NCBI GenBank assembly: GCA_012517855.1
Contig: JAAYUD010000053.1
Span: 1 to 46,397, forward strand
Direction: 5' to 3'
Length of the DNA: 46,397 nucleotides
Source: Bacteroidales bacterium
GTDB taxonomy: Bacteria; Bacteroidota; Bacteroidia; Bacteroidales; Bacteroidaceae
Part shown: positions 10,559-18,372 of the stretch, piece by piece
How the letters are laid out: each line of letters opens with the position of its first letter
How positions within the stretch are numbered: position 1 is the stretch's first letter
Made by a program: the position numbers and the translations under genes
The notes under the pieces: generated by a model
What the model saw: only the letters and a program-made list of their open reading frames with translations
The model's database searches: none
What the model was told of the DNA's origin: nothing

Positions 10559-11287
10559 CTACTTGAATGTCCATTTAACAGCAAGCGTAGGAATAGCGAA
10601 GAAACCGTCGCGCCCTGCAAAATTGTAACTCAATTCGGTCTCGGAACCGATACTAAGGTTAAAATCTTTGTCTACTCCTTTGAACTTATTCAAATTGACC
10701 CATATCTGAGGTTCCGAAATAAAAATAGCCATTCCATGATCATTGTGCTCTCTCCACAAATCGGCAAAGCCATCAAAAGTAAGCTTCCGATTGAAGAAAT
10801 TGCAATACCACGTACCTGTTAGCTGGAAGTTATTATACGAACGATAATATTGTCCCTGAATATACTTGTACATCGGAGTAACGGAAAAGCCTGCGGAATA
10901 ATCTTTGTTATTCCAAGTATAGGTCAAACCTAACAAGTAAGCATTGCGGATATTGTATTCTTCGGGAACATTCTTCACATTACCACCATCATATTCCAAA
11001 TGGATAGAAACAGGCGATTTCCAGAACTTCAATTCACGATCTATTTCCCAATAAGCCGAAGCAACTCCGTTGTGATTATAGTCCATATCGATAAAGAAGT
11101 AGGTACTACCCCATTTGTCGGGAACAAAATCTTCGACTGTCGATGTCCATAAAGGACGTTTGCTCAAATCTTTATTATAAAGAGAACGACCAAAATCATA
11201 ATGCATCTGCACATTTTGAGCTGAAATACTACAAGAAATAAATAACGCGAATAACAAGTAACAAGAAAAGAGTTTTTTATACATCAT
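10559..11287 (-). CDS. DUF5020/Tsx-like outer-membrane beta-barrel protein
   Basis: About 242 residues from the ATG at 11287 (MMYKKLFS...). An upstream in-frame TTG at 11317 lies inside the predicted promoter and is rejected as start. A signal peptide runs to about SISAQ, followed by alternating beta strands rich in Trp, Tyr and Asn (MHYDFGRSLYNKD, STYFFIDMDYNHNG) and a terminal KWTFK. I recognise the pattern as DUF5020, related to the Tsx nucleoside channel. With a purine permease as the next gene, a role in letting nucleosides or nucleobases cross the outer membrane is a reasonable inference. Confidence 0.82.
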   Translation of the reverse strand: MMYKKLFSCYLLFALFISCSISAQNVQMHYDFGRSLYNKDLSKRPLWTSTVEDFVPDKWGSTYFFIDMDYNHNGVASAYWEIDRELKFWKSPVSIHLEYDGGNVKNVPEEYNIRNAYLLGLTYTWNNKDYSAGFSVTPMYKYIQGQYYRSYNNFQLTGTWYCNFFNRKLTFDGFADLWREHNDHGMAIFISEPQIWVNLNKFKGVDKDFNLSIGSETELSYNFAGRDGFFAIPTLAVKWTFK

Positions 11288-11313
11288 TAGATTCATTAAT
11301 ATTAATAATGGCT

Positions 11314-11322
11314 GCAAAGGTA
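11314..11322 (-). promoter_or_regulatory. Predicted -7 box of the DUF5020-permease operon
   Basis: The minus strand reads TACCTTTGC, matching TAnnTTTG, 26 bases before the preferred ATG at 11287. It faces the oppositely directed -7 box at 11344-11352 across about 21 bases. Confidence 0.6.
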
Positions 11323-11343
11323 TACAAAAAGATTAAAAAAACT

Positions 11344-11352
11344 TATCTTTGC
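11344..11352 (+). promoter_or_regulatory. Predicted -7 box of the glycosylase-like gene
   Basis: TATCTTTGC matches TAnnTTTG and ends only 7 bases before the ATG at 11360. The transcript is therefore predicted to have almost no leader. Confidence 0.55.
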
Positions 11353-11359
11353 ACAAAAA

Positions 11360-11953
11360 ATGAACGAATATCCTATAGAATTTCACCCCTTGCAACCCTT
11401 CATTCCTTCGGGTGCACGACTACTAATGTTGGGTAGTTTTCCTCCTCCACGCCAACGTTGGTCAATGGATTTTTATTATCCCAATTTTAACAATGATATG
11501 TGGCGTATTTTCGGATACCTGTTTTTCAACGACACACATTATTTCATCGTGCCGGAACAAAAGAAATTCGATCGCGAAAAGTTGATAGAATTTCTTAGTG
11601 AAAAAGGAATAGCCCTATACGACACGGCATGTGCCGTACGCCGATTGAAAAATAATGCATCAGATCAATTTTTGGAAATAGCACAGTACACGGATGTCAA
11701 AGCCCTGCTGCAACAAATGCCGCTATGCAGCGCTATTGTTACTACCGGACAGAAAGCCACTCAAACACTTTGCACGCAATTTGATGTACAAGTGCCGGAA
11801 GTGGGTGGAAGTGTCGAAACGTTATTTGCCGACCGACACATCACCCTATACAGGATGCCCTCTTCGTCAAGAGCCTATCCCCTGAAAATAGAACAGAAAG
11901 CCCTGTCGTATAAACAAATGCTTGAAGAACTGACTATTCTCGCCAAAAATTAA
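11360..11953 (+). CDS. Uracil-DNA glycosylase-superfamily protein
   Basis: 197 residues. The motif GSFPPPRQRW (about residues 25-34), followed by SMDFYYPNFNNDMWRIFG, resembles the UDG-superfamily active-site loop and substrate-pocket region. PSSSRAYPL near residue 173 occupies the place of the DNA-intercalation motif. Such proteins remove uracil or other damaged bases from DNA, but this subgroup is not characterised as far as I know, so the exact substrate is open. No signal peptide; cytoplasmic. Its stop codon overlaps the stop of the convergent gene at 11950. Confidence 0.75.
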   Translation: MNEYPIEFHPLQPFIPSGARLLMLGSFPPPRQRWSMDFYYPNFNNDMWRIFGYLFFNDTHYFIVPEQKKFDREKLIEFLSEKGIALYDTACAVRRLKNNASDQFLEIAQYTDVKALLQQMPLCSAIVTTGQKATQTLCTQFDVQVPEVGGSVETLFADRHITLYRMPSSSRAYPLKIEQKALSYKQMLEELTILAKN

Positions 11954-12519
11954 AACGTTTCGGGCGAGTTATTGAAGAACGTACGAAGAGCACTCACGGC
12001 ATCCTTGAGCTTGTCTTGCCATATTTCGACTGAATTTTGTCCTACAATATCGGTCACATACTTAACAGCGACAAAAGGCACTTTCATCGACTGGCAGACA
12101 AAAGCTTGAGCATAAGCCTCCATATCGATCACATCGCCGGTAACATCTTCGTGTTCTGTCAGAAAAGTATCACCCGTATTGCATATACCTTTATTAGTAT
12201 ATAAGCAAGAAGGGACGAAGTCCAACGCCTCTTCCGGTAATTCTATTTCGTAAGAAACACCATAATCTTTTAACTTTTGCATATCACGATCAACAAAATG
12301 ACGACACACAAAGATATCCCCCACTTTATGATGCAATGTACCTGCCGTACCGACATTCATTACCAAATCCGGATGTTGCGCACGAATTGCCTCTGCCAGA
12401 TAGTAAGCCGATTTCGTTTTACCCAATCCAGTCAACAAATGACCTATCTCTGCTGATGGCCAATCTATTTGAACAAACTCTTCTCGAGTTGCACAAGTCA
12501 CAATAATCTTTTTCATCAT
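11950..12519 (-). CDS. Nucleoside phosphorylase-fold protein (MTA/SAH nucleosidase-like)
   Basis: 189 residues, shorter than the roughly 230 of E. coli MTA/SAH nucleosidase. Family marks are VGTAGTL (56-62), GDTF (116-119), the ribose-binding DMEAYA (132-137, Glu134) and KYVTD with Asp157 as the candidate general acid. It probably splits the glycosidic bond of a purine nucleoside; the substrate is not determined. Start codons are adjacent ATGs at 12519 and 12516, directly after a promoter -7 box, so the mRNA may be leaderless. It overlaps the glycosylase-like gene by 4 bases at the 3' end. Confidence 0.82.
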   Translation of the reverse strand: MMKKIIVTCATREEFVQIDWPSAEIGHLLTGLGKTKSAYYLAEAIRAQHPDLVMNVGTAGTLHHKVGDIFVCRHFVDRDMQKLKDYGVSYEIELPEEALDFVPSCLYTNKGICNTGDTFLTEHEDVTGDVIDMEAYAQAFVCQSMKVPFVAVKYVTDIVGQNSVEIWQDKLKDAVSALRTFFNNSPETF

Positions 12520-12551
12520 ACAAAAGTAAACAGACTTTGAAATACAGCAAA
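12520..12551 (-). promoter_or_regulatory. Promoter of the nucleosidase-like gene
   Basis: On the minus strand TTTG (12548-12551), a 19-base spacer and TACTTTTGT (12520-12528) match the Bacteroides promoter fully. The -7 box touches the first ATG (12519), so transcription should start at or next to the second ATG (12516). Confidence 0.7.
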
Positions 12552-12591
12552 CAAAAAATAAGTTTTTGTGATTAAATTTTAGAGAAAAGCT

Positions 12592-12622
12592 TTTGTAGTT
12601 TACAGATAAATCGTACTTTTGT
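12592..12622 (+). promoter_or_regulatory. Promoter of the coiled-coil/zapA/rny block
   Basis: TTTG at 12592-12595, an 18-base spacer and TACTTTTGT at 12614-12622. The box covers an upstream in-frame GTG at 12621, which supports the ATG at 12642 as the true start of the first gene. Confidence 0.6.
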
Positions 12623-12641
12623 GAGGAAATTAGGTGTAGTA

Positions 12642-12935
12642 ATGACAGAAGATCAAAAGAAACAACTTAACATTTTCGAGATTCGACTTCATCGACTTCT
12701 ATATTTGTGCGATGAGTTGAAGAAAAGAAATGTGGATTTGTCTAAAGATTTGGATATGGAAACCAAAAGAAATGAGACATTGACAGTTGAATTGGAGAAT
12801 CTGAAGAAAGACTATACGAATTTAAAAACCGCGACAGTAATTAGTCTAAGGACGCAAGACGTTAAGGACTCAAAAAAGCGGTTGTCTAATATAGTGCGTG
12901 AAATCGACAAATGCATCGCTTTAATGAACGAATAA
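12642..12935 (+). CDS. Small coiled-coil protein upstream of zapA
   Basis: 97 residues from the ATG at 12642; the in-frame GTG at 12621 lies within the promoter. The sequence is almost wholly helical and charged, with heptad-like spacing (LHRLLYLCDELKKRN, LTVELENLKKDYTNL). It has no signal or membrane segment. It is the first gene of a block with zapA (starts 12950) and rny. The small size, coiled coil and position next to zapA suggest a division-associated partner, in the manner of ZapB, but I see no sequence match that proves this. Confidence 0.75.
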   Translation: MTEDQKKQLNIFEIRLHRLLYLCDELKKRNVDLSKDLDMETKRNETLTVELENLKKDYTNLKTATVISLRTQDVKDSKKRLSNIVREIDKCIALMNE

Positions 12936-12949
12936 TAAAGGAGAGATGT

Positions 12950-13243
12950 ATGAACGATAAATTGACAATAAACTTGTCCATTGGCGGTTATAGTTTTCCA
13001 GTAAACATCGACCGAAAAGACGAAGAGCTGGTGAGAGCTGCTGCCAAACAAGTTGAAACAAGGTATAATAATTTTCGGGCGCATTTTGAAGTGACGCCTT
13101 TTCAAGCTATGACAATGGCTGCATATCAGTCTGCTGTCAATGAATTTGAAGGAAAGACGATGAATGACACCGAACCCTATTCTACCAGAATAAAAGGACT
13201 GAGCGAATTGTTGGAAGAATATATCCAAAAGACAGAACAATAA
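12950..13243 (+). CDS. zapA: Cell division protein ZapA
   Basis: 97 residues from the ATG at 12950, chosen because a strong Shine-Dalgarno AAAGGAGAG (12937-12945) precedes it; the upstream ATG at 12911 lies inside the previous gene. The N-terminal LTINLSIGGYSFPVNIDRKDEELVR is the ZapA fold (beta strands then the helix), followed by a C-terminal coiled coil. ZapA bundles FtsZ filaments at the division ring. It follows the coiled-coil gene by 14 bases. Confidence 0.88.
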   Translation: MNDKLTINLSIGGYSFPVNIDRKDEELVRAAAKQVETRYNNFRAHFEVTPFQAMTMAAYQSAVNEFEGKTMNDTEPYSTRIKGLSELLEEYIQKTEQ

Positions 13244-13269
13244 CCGCTCTTGTTACATTTAGAATTCTA

Positions 13270-13324
13270 CGCACTGCATAGACATAAAGGAAGTATTTCC
13301 TTTTTGTAGAGCAGTGCGCTTTTT
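13270..13324 (+). terminator. Two-part stem-loop with T run between zapA and rny
   Basis: An outer 8-bp stem (CGCACTGC 13270-13277 with GCAGTGCG 13311-13318) encloses a 7-bp inner hairpin (13286-13292 with 13297-13303) and is followed by CTTTTT. It most simply ends the zapA transcript. An internal structured RNA or an attenuator for rny cannot be excluded. Confidence 0.7.
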
Positions 13325-13346
13325 ATATATATAAAATTTAAATGAA

Positions 13347-14879
13347 ATGTTAGTATCAATATTAGCTTTCGGTTGTTTCGTCGTGGGAGGCGTTATAGCT
13401 TATCTGATTTTCAGATATATTCTTAAGTCAAAATACAACAGCGTTTTAGCAGAAGCTGAAAGTGCTGCCGAAGTGATAAAGAAGAATAAATTACTCGAAG
13501 TAAAGGAGAAATTCCTTAATAAAAAGGCCGAACTTGAAAAGGAGGTTGCTATTCGCAACCAAAAGATTCAGCAAATGGAAAACCGTCTCCGCCAACGTGA
13601 AATGGTTATTGAACAACGCCATGAAGATGTTCAACGCCGTAAAACAGAGTTGGAACAGGACAAAGCAAAGTTGGACAGCAACATCTCATTGGCAAACAAG
13701 AAACGTGAAGAACTTGAGAAACTTCAACAAGAAGAAATTGAAAAGTTGCAAGTCATCTCAGGATTGTCTGCCGAAGAAGCAAAAGAACACTTGGTAGAAA
13801 ATTTGAAAGAAGAAGCCAAGACTCAGGCTCAGTCGTATATCAATGATATTATGGACGATGCCAAAATGACTGCAAGTAAAGAAGCCAAACGAGTTGTCAT
13901 CCAATCCATACAGAGAGTGGCAACCGAAACAGCTATCGAAAACTCAGTCACTGTATTCCATATAGATTCCGACGAAGTTAAAGGTCGTATCATTGGTCGC
14001 GAAGGTCGCAATATACGTGCCATCGAAGCTGCTACCGGTGTAGAAATCATTGTTGACGACACTCCAGAAGCAATCGTTATCTCAGCATTCGACCCTGTGC
14101 GCCGCGAAATAGCCCGCCTAGCCCTTCACCAATTGGTAGCCGACGGACGTATTCACCCGGCCCGCATAGAAGAAGTCGTTACCAAAGTAAGGAAACAAGT
14201 AGAAGAAGAAATAATCGAAACCGGAAAACGCACCACTATCGACTTAGGTATACATGGTCTGCATCCGGATTTGATCCGCATCATAGGAAAGATGAAGTAT
14301 CGTTCTTCTTACGGACAAAACCTTTTGCAACATGCTCGAGAGACTGCAAACCTCTGCGCAGTGATGGCATCCGAACTGGGATTGAATCCAAAAAAAGCCC
14401 GTCGTGCCGGTTTGCTGCATGATATAGGAAAAGTGCCTGATGAGGAACCGGAATTGCCGCACGCACTACTTGGAATGAAATTGGCTGAAAAATACAAAGA
14501 GAAACCTGATATTTGCAATGCTATCGGCGCCCATCACGACGAGGTAGAAATGACAACATTACTCGCTCCTATCGTACAAGTTTGTGATGCCATTTCGGGA
14601 GCGCGCCCAGGTGCCCGCCGCGAAATAGTAGAAGCCTATATCAAACGTCTCAACGATCTGGAACAATTGGCAATGTCTTACCCTGGAGTAACAAAGACTT
14701 ATGCTATTCAGGCCGGACGTGAACTCCGCGTCATTGTAGGAGCTGACAAGATAGACGATACACAAACAGAAAATCTATCATCAGAAATAGCTAAAAAGAT
14801 TCAAGACGAACTTACTTATCCGGGACAGGTCAAGATTACGGTAATCCGTGAAACCCGCGCAGTAAGTTATGCTAAATAA
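13347..14879 (+). CDS. rny: Ribonuclease Y
   Basis: 510 residues, about the usual length. An N-terminal membrane anchor (about residues 3-24) is followed by a long coiled coil (about 25-165, rich in Glu, Lys and Gln), a KH domain with [15 protein letters not shown] (about 213-227) and an HD phosphohydrolase domain with His358-Asp359 in LLHDIGK. RNase Y is a membrane-bound endoribonuclease that starts mRNA decay. The gene follows zapA by about 100 bases containing a terminator-like structure. A long hairpin follows at 14938-14995. Confidence 0.96.
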   Translation: MLVSILAFGCFVVGGVIAYLIFRYILKSKYNSVLAEAESAAEVIKKNKLLEVKEKFLNKKAELEKEVAIRNQKIQQMENRLRQREMVIEQRHEDVQRRKTELEQDKAKLDSNISLANKKREELEKLQQEEIEKLQVISGLSAEEAKEHLVENLKEEAKTQAQSYINDIMDDAKMTASKEAKRVVIQSIQRVATETAIENSVTVFHIDSDEVKGRIIGREGRNIRAIEAATGVEIIVDDTPEAIVISAFDPVRREIARLALHQLVADGRIHPARIEEVVTKVRKQVEEEIIETGKRTTIDLGIHGLHPDLIRIIGKMKYRSSYGQNLLQHARETANLCAVMASELGLNPKKARRAGLLHDIGKVPDEEPELPHALLGMKLAEKYKEKPDICNAIGAHHDEVEMTTLLAPIVQVCDAISGARPGARREIVEAYIKRLNDLEQLAMSYPGVTKTYAIQAGRELRVIVGADKIDDTQTENLSSEIAKKIQDELTYPGQVKITVIRETRAVSYAK

Positions 14880-14937
14880 TACAAGGTCGATATAAGCATC
14901 GCCTATATTATAAAGGAGATAATAATAAAGAATCTTC

Positions 14938-14995
14938 TTATATAAAATATCACCCTCGTTACAGAGTTATGTAACGAGGGTGATATTTTATATAA
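14938..14995. terminator. Long perfect hairpin downstream of rny
   Basis: A 25-bp uninterrupted stem (14938-14962 with 14971-14995) and an 8-base loop. The core CACCCTCGTTAC is GC-rich and the outer part is A/T only. Placed 58 bases after the rny stop, it is most likely its terminator. Confidence 0.75.
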
Positions 14996-15239
14996 AGCGT
15001 TTTGACAATCAATAAAAGTGTGACAAGCTCAATACGCATTTGATAAAGTCACCCAACCCTGATTCTAGTTCGAAGATCCGACATTAATAAATCAAAGATC
15101 ACCCTCCTGACAAAATATCATGTCAATAGATCCATAAAACAAGCAATCTCGATCGTTTAATGTTAAAGATCTTTTCAAATACGCCTATAAACCAGAATAA
15201 AATCCCCTTAAATGTTAAACATTGTTTATTAGCAGCAAG

Positions 15240-15263
15240 TTTTTATGTTCTACAACATAAAAA
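15240..15263. promoter_or_regulatory. Inverted repeat, possible operator
   Basis: TTTTTATGTT (15240-15249) and AACATAAAAA (15254-15263) are perfect 10-base inverted arms around CTAC. The repeat ends 14 bases before the -7 box at 15278, so it covers the -33 region. This is a plausible repressor or activator site for the small gene at 15366; the regulator is unknown. Confidence 0.45.
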
Positions 15264-15277
15264 CCGAAGAATGTCCT

Positions 15278-15286
15278 TATCTTTGC
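15278..15286 (+). promoter_or_regulatory. Predicted -7 box of the 43-residue gene
   Basis: TATCTTTGC matches TAnnTTTG. Transcription from here gives a leader of about 75 bases that contains a 7-bp hairpin (ATCTCCA 15324-15330 with TGGAGAT 15336-15342) just before the ribosome-binding site. Confidence 0.55.
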
Positions 15287-15365
15287 ATCGTAATAAATAG
15301 TAAAAGATATAGGATAACAGAAAATCTCCAAAACGTGGAGATATTAAAAAAGGAGAAAAACGATT

Positions 15366-15497
15366 ATGAAAAAAATTATGAATGACGAAATTAAGATGTT
15401 ACAGTACCGCATTCAACGCTTTCAAGCTATGGGTAACGGTGTAATGTGCCAAACCTTAAAAGGTCAATTGAAAAAGCTGCTCGAAGAGCAAGCTTAA
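15366..15497 (+). CDS. Small 43-residue protein of unknown function
   Basis: ATG at 15366, stop TAA ending at 15497. It begins MKKIMNDEIKMLQYRIQ and ends LKKLLEEQA; highly charged and probably helical, with no signal or membrane segment and one Cys (residue 28). A Shine-Dalgarno AAAGGAG (15348-15354) lies upstream, a -7 box at 15278 and a clean terminator at 15527-15559. Promoter, ribosome site and terminator together make a real single-gene transcript likely, though the function is unknown. The 132-base frame falls below common ORF length cut-offs and may be missed in annotations. Confidence 0.75.
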   Translation: MKKIMNDEIKMLQYRIQRFQAMGNGVMCQTLKGQLKKLLEEQA

Positions 15498-15526
15498 TTT
15501 TGAAAACAACAAACATAAATATAATG

Positions 15527-15559
15527 ACAGGACCACGATTGTAGGTTCTGTTTTTTTTT
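15527..15559 (+). terminator. Terminator after the 43-residue gene
   Basis: Stem ACAGGACC (15527-15534) with GGTTCTGT (15544-15551), one G-T pair, a 9-base loop and a run of nine Ts. Confidence 0.85.
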
Positions 15560-15596
15560 ATAACCATCATTCAGATATGCTTTAGCATACCAAAAA

Positions 15597-15677
15597 ATCA
15601 ACCGTATCTCGCAGAAGAAACTAACGTATGTCGCAGGAGAAACTAACGTTAGTTATGGCAGCGACATACGTTTGTTT
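15597..15677. repeat. Palindromic intergenic repeat, copy 2
   Basis: It shares with the element at 8991-9111 the motifs ATCAACCGTATcTCGCAG (here at the left end; copy 1 has its reverse complement at the right end), ACTAACGTATGTCGC (15620-15634), ACTAACGTTAGTT (15642-15654) and GCGACATACG (15661-15670). Like copy 1 it lies between two convergent genes, here the 43-residue gene and the sensor kinase. Confidence 0.75.
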
Positions 15678-15729
15678 ATTTTGTGCTATGACAGCACTGA
15701 TGTCTATTAGTACTTGAGCCCCCTAACTT

Positions 15730-18090
15730 TTACTGGTGAACCTCTTTCTCTTTCTTCAATGGAAACCACGCCCAGAAAGTCGATCCGACGCCCAGAGTAG
15801 AGTCCACCCCTATTTTACCATGACAAGCATCGATTATAGCCTTGCATATAGATAGCCCTAAGCCAGTACCTTGTTTCAGTGAACCTATCTTTTCAAAGCG
15901 ATCAAATATTTTGGTTTGACAGTCAAATGGAATTCCCACACCCGTATCTTCCACTAATATTTTGATGCCGTCCTCTACACACAGATAACTCATTTTGACA
16001 TATCCTTTCTCCGTATATTTAAAAGCATTCGTGACCAGATTTGCCAGAATCTGCAACAGACGATTTTGATCGGCATATATCAGACATTTCGCCTTAGGCA
16101 ATTTGCAAAGGAACTGAATATTCGGATTCGAATTCATATCTTTAAGGGACGAATAAGAAATCTCAAATAAATTAGATAAATCGAATACGCTACAATTCAA
16201 ATCGATAGTACCGGCTTCTATTCGAGACAAATCGAGAATATCATTAATGATGTTCAATAGCAAGTTACTATTATCGTTGATAATACTTACAAATTCCAAC
16301 TTCTGCTTTTCATCGACAATATCACCCAAAAGACTCGAAAAACCAACAATAGCGTTAAGAGGGGTTCGAATTTCATGACTCATATTAGCTAAGAACTCAG
16401 ATTTCAATCGATCGGCTTCTTCGGCTTTTTCTTTTTCTATCTTCAGTTCCTTCTCCTTATTGATTGACTCGGTCATATCTTTGCCTGTCACAATAACACA
16501 CTCCAGTTGCTTATCGGCATTATAGAGCGGATTGATCTTTGTTTCAATAAACCTATTCTCTTTCCTCTTTTCGAATGAGACATGAGATCCATCTTCTACG
16601 ACATTGAAGCAACTTTCTATAATACCACTATACGGGCGAAGATCTTCTGCATCAATCAATACATTTTCCAATATTGGATTTTTATAGATAGAGATATGAG
16701 AATCAAGCAGCCTTTCTTTGTTCTCGATATTAAACAGCTGACAAGCCAAATCATTTATATCAACCAGCCACCCATCTTTATCAAAATAGATAATACCTAT
16801 CATGGCATTGTCGAATATTGTTTTATATTTTTTCAAAAGATTTATTCTTTCGTTCCTTTCCATAGCCCTATCGGTCACGTCCTTATGCGTACCGATGATT
16901 CTAGCAACGGTATCATCTTCGGAATGCTCAATATTTATATTTAGCTCAATATATTCCCACGTTCCAATACCTTTAGGCTCTACTCGAATGACAATAGATT
17001 CATCGGGCAATACTCCTTTTGAAGCATTATGAATGACATCCAATATCAAATGCCTATCATCCGGATGAATGAGTTTCAACTGATCATCCAACGATCTTCC
17101 ATTCGGTGGGAACCTGTCACTCTCAATATTATAAAATTTCTTTTGAACAAGGTCATATCCCCATATACAAATTTCTCCTCCCTTTAGTGCCAAAGACATT
17201 TGATAGCTCTTTTGAGACAACATCCTCTCTGTTCTCTTCACCCTCTTGCGCAAAAACAAAACAATAAAATAAAGCGAAACAGCCAGAGAAAACAAAAAAG
17301 CCAATACCCAATAGACTATCGCCGGAACTTCAACCCTCTCATAAGGTTTAAACCACTTATCTGCAATCTTATCAAAAGTGCCATCTCTTTTCATCGCATA
17401 GAATTCTTGGTTCATCACTCTAAGCAAATCCTCATTATGACCCGCCATACAATATTCTTGAGGTGCGATCCCCAAATCAACCAGTTTTAAATTATTGAAT
17501 TTGTACTTTCTAATATAATAAATGGCAGATTCATAATTACAAAAGCCGGCATCGTAAGATCCCCTTGAAACTTTCTTCAATTCGTCAAGAGCACTATTTT
17601 CGAGCACTAACTTGCAAGGGACCTTCTCTTGTCTCAGTATATCCAACGAGCGAGTGGAATTCTCCACTCCAATCGTTTTGTTTTTCAAATCAGACAGTCT
17701 ATTGATTGAGCGATCATTTTTGCGACACACTATAATTTTTGTGATATATTTAATTGTTGAGCCGAATCTATACACTTTGGCACGTTCATTAGAAAACATA
17801 AGGGAAAGCAAGTCGGATTTACCTTCACGCACATTTCTGAGGGCTGTCGAAAAGTTATTCTTTCTGACAATATAGGGAATCCTCTTCCGATTAAGAATCG
17901 TCTGTATAATTTCCATATTATATCCATCGGGCTTACCTTCATCATTAATAAAATCAAATGGAGGCAAATTCCAATTACCTTCTATTATAACAGGACGTTT
18001 AAAAGAAAAATCGCCGGAATAATGCAACGGTGCCGCTAAAAGAACATTGCAACATATAAGAAAGCATATAGACAGTACCCCAAATTTCAT
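15730..18090 (-). CDS. Membrane sensor histidine kinase with periplasmic solute-binding domain
   Basis: 786 residues. Signal sequence (1-19); an SBP_bac_3 periplasmic domain (about 32-250, with NLPPFDFINDEGKPDGYNMEI), as in BvgS/EvgS sensors; a membrane helix (about 256-278); two PAS segments (about 295-405 and 415-545); HisKA with His572 in NMSHEIRTPLNA; and a HATPase domain with VTNAFKYT, VEDTGVGIP and GTGLGLS. There is no receiver or DNA-binding domain, and no response-regulator gene in the window, so the partner lies elsewhere. It is divergent from the glycan operon starting at 18373, with about 280 bases between, so it may sense a product of that pathway; this is inference. Confidence 0.93.
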   Translation of the reverse strand: MKFGVLSICFLICCNVLLAAPLHYSGDFSFKRPVIIEGNWNLPPFDFINDEGKPDGYNMEIIQTILNRKRIPYIVRKNNFSTALRNVREGKSDLLSLMFSNERAKVYRFGSTIKYITKIIVCRKNDRSINRLSDLKNKTIGVENSTRSLDILRQEKVPCKLVLENSALDELKKVSRGSYDAGFCNYESAIYYIRKYKFNNLKLVDLGIAPQEYCMAGHNEDLLRVMNQEFYAMKRDGTFDKIADKWFKPYERVEVPAIVYWVLAFLFSLAVSLYFIVLFLRKRVKRTERMLSQKSYQMSLALKGGEICIWGYDLVQKKFYNIESDRFPPNGRSLDDQLKLIHPDDRHLILDVIHNASKGVLPDESIVIRVEPKGIGTWEYIELNINIEHSEDDTVARIIGTHKDVTDRAMERNERINLLKKYKTIFDNAMIGIIYFDKDGWLVDINDLACQLFNIENKERLLDSHISIYKNPILENVLIDAEDLRPYSGIIESCFNVVEDGSHVSFEKRKENRFIETKINPLYNADKQLECVIVTGKDMTESINKEKELKIEKEKAEEADRLKSEFLANMSHEIRTPLNAIVGFSSLLGDIVDEKQKLEFVSIINDNSNLLLNIINDILDLSRIEAGTIDLNCSVFDLSNLFEISYSSLKDMNSNPNIQFLCKLPKAKCLIYADQNRLLQILANLVTNAFKYTEKGYVKMSYLCVEDGIKILVEDTGVGIPFDCQTKIFDRFEKIGSLKQGTGLGLSICKAIIDACHGKIGVDSTLGVGSTFWAWFPLKKEKEVHQ

Positions 18091-18314
18091 AATAGTTTTT
18101 CTTGATGTTTAGTTTATTTGTATTTTAACAGAAAGTATATTGATCTTATTACAATAATAATTAGATAAGTATATACAAATATATATACATTTCCTGATAA
18201 ATTCATTTATTTTAATATTTTTCCGATACATCCACTTACTTTGAAAGTAATAAAGAACAATAATGTTATCAAAAATATCATTTCATTTTAGTATTACATA
18301 AAAAAATAATTCAT

Positions 18315-18323
18315 TAACTTTGA
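18315..18323 (+). promoter_or_regulatory. Predicted -7 box of the fucosidase operon
   Basis: TAACTTTGA fits TAnnTTTG (final position off), 49 bases before the ATG at 18373. No convincing -33 box. Confidence 0.4.
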
Positions 18324-18372
18324 GAGCTAAAGGTTCATTTTGTATAAAAAATTACTCAAAACAATTCTATCA

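Larger units (their letters stand above)
14880..15365. other. Gene-free stretch after rny
   Basis: 486 AT-rich bases. It holds a 25-bp hairpin (14938-14995), a 10-bp inverted repeat (15240-15263), a -7 box (15278-15286) and the leader of the 43-residue gene that starts at 15366. Between about 15000 and 15235 I see no gene or structure I can name. Confidence 0.7.

Noticed and set aside
11288-11317. TTG at 11317 as start of the DUF5020 gene
   Set aside because: It lies in the predicted promoter, and the ATG at 11287 begins the signal peptide.
12911-12949. Upstream ATG at 12911 as the zapA start
   Set aside because: It lies in the preceding gene; a strong ribosome-binding site precedes the ATG at 12950.
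13244-13346. 6S RNA gene between zapA and rny, by analogy with zapA-ssrS in enterobacteria
   Set aside because: The interval is only about 100 bases and lacks the long rod with central bubble of 6S RNA.
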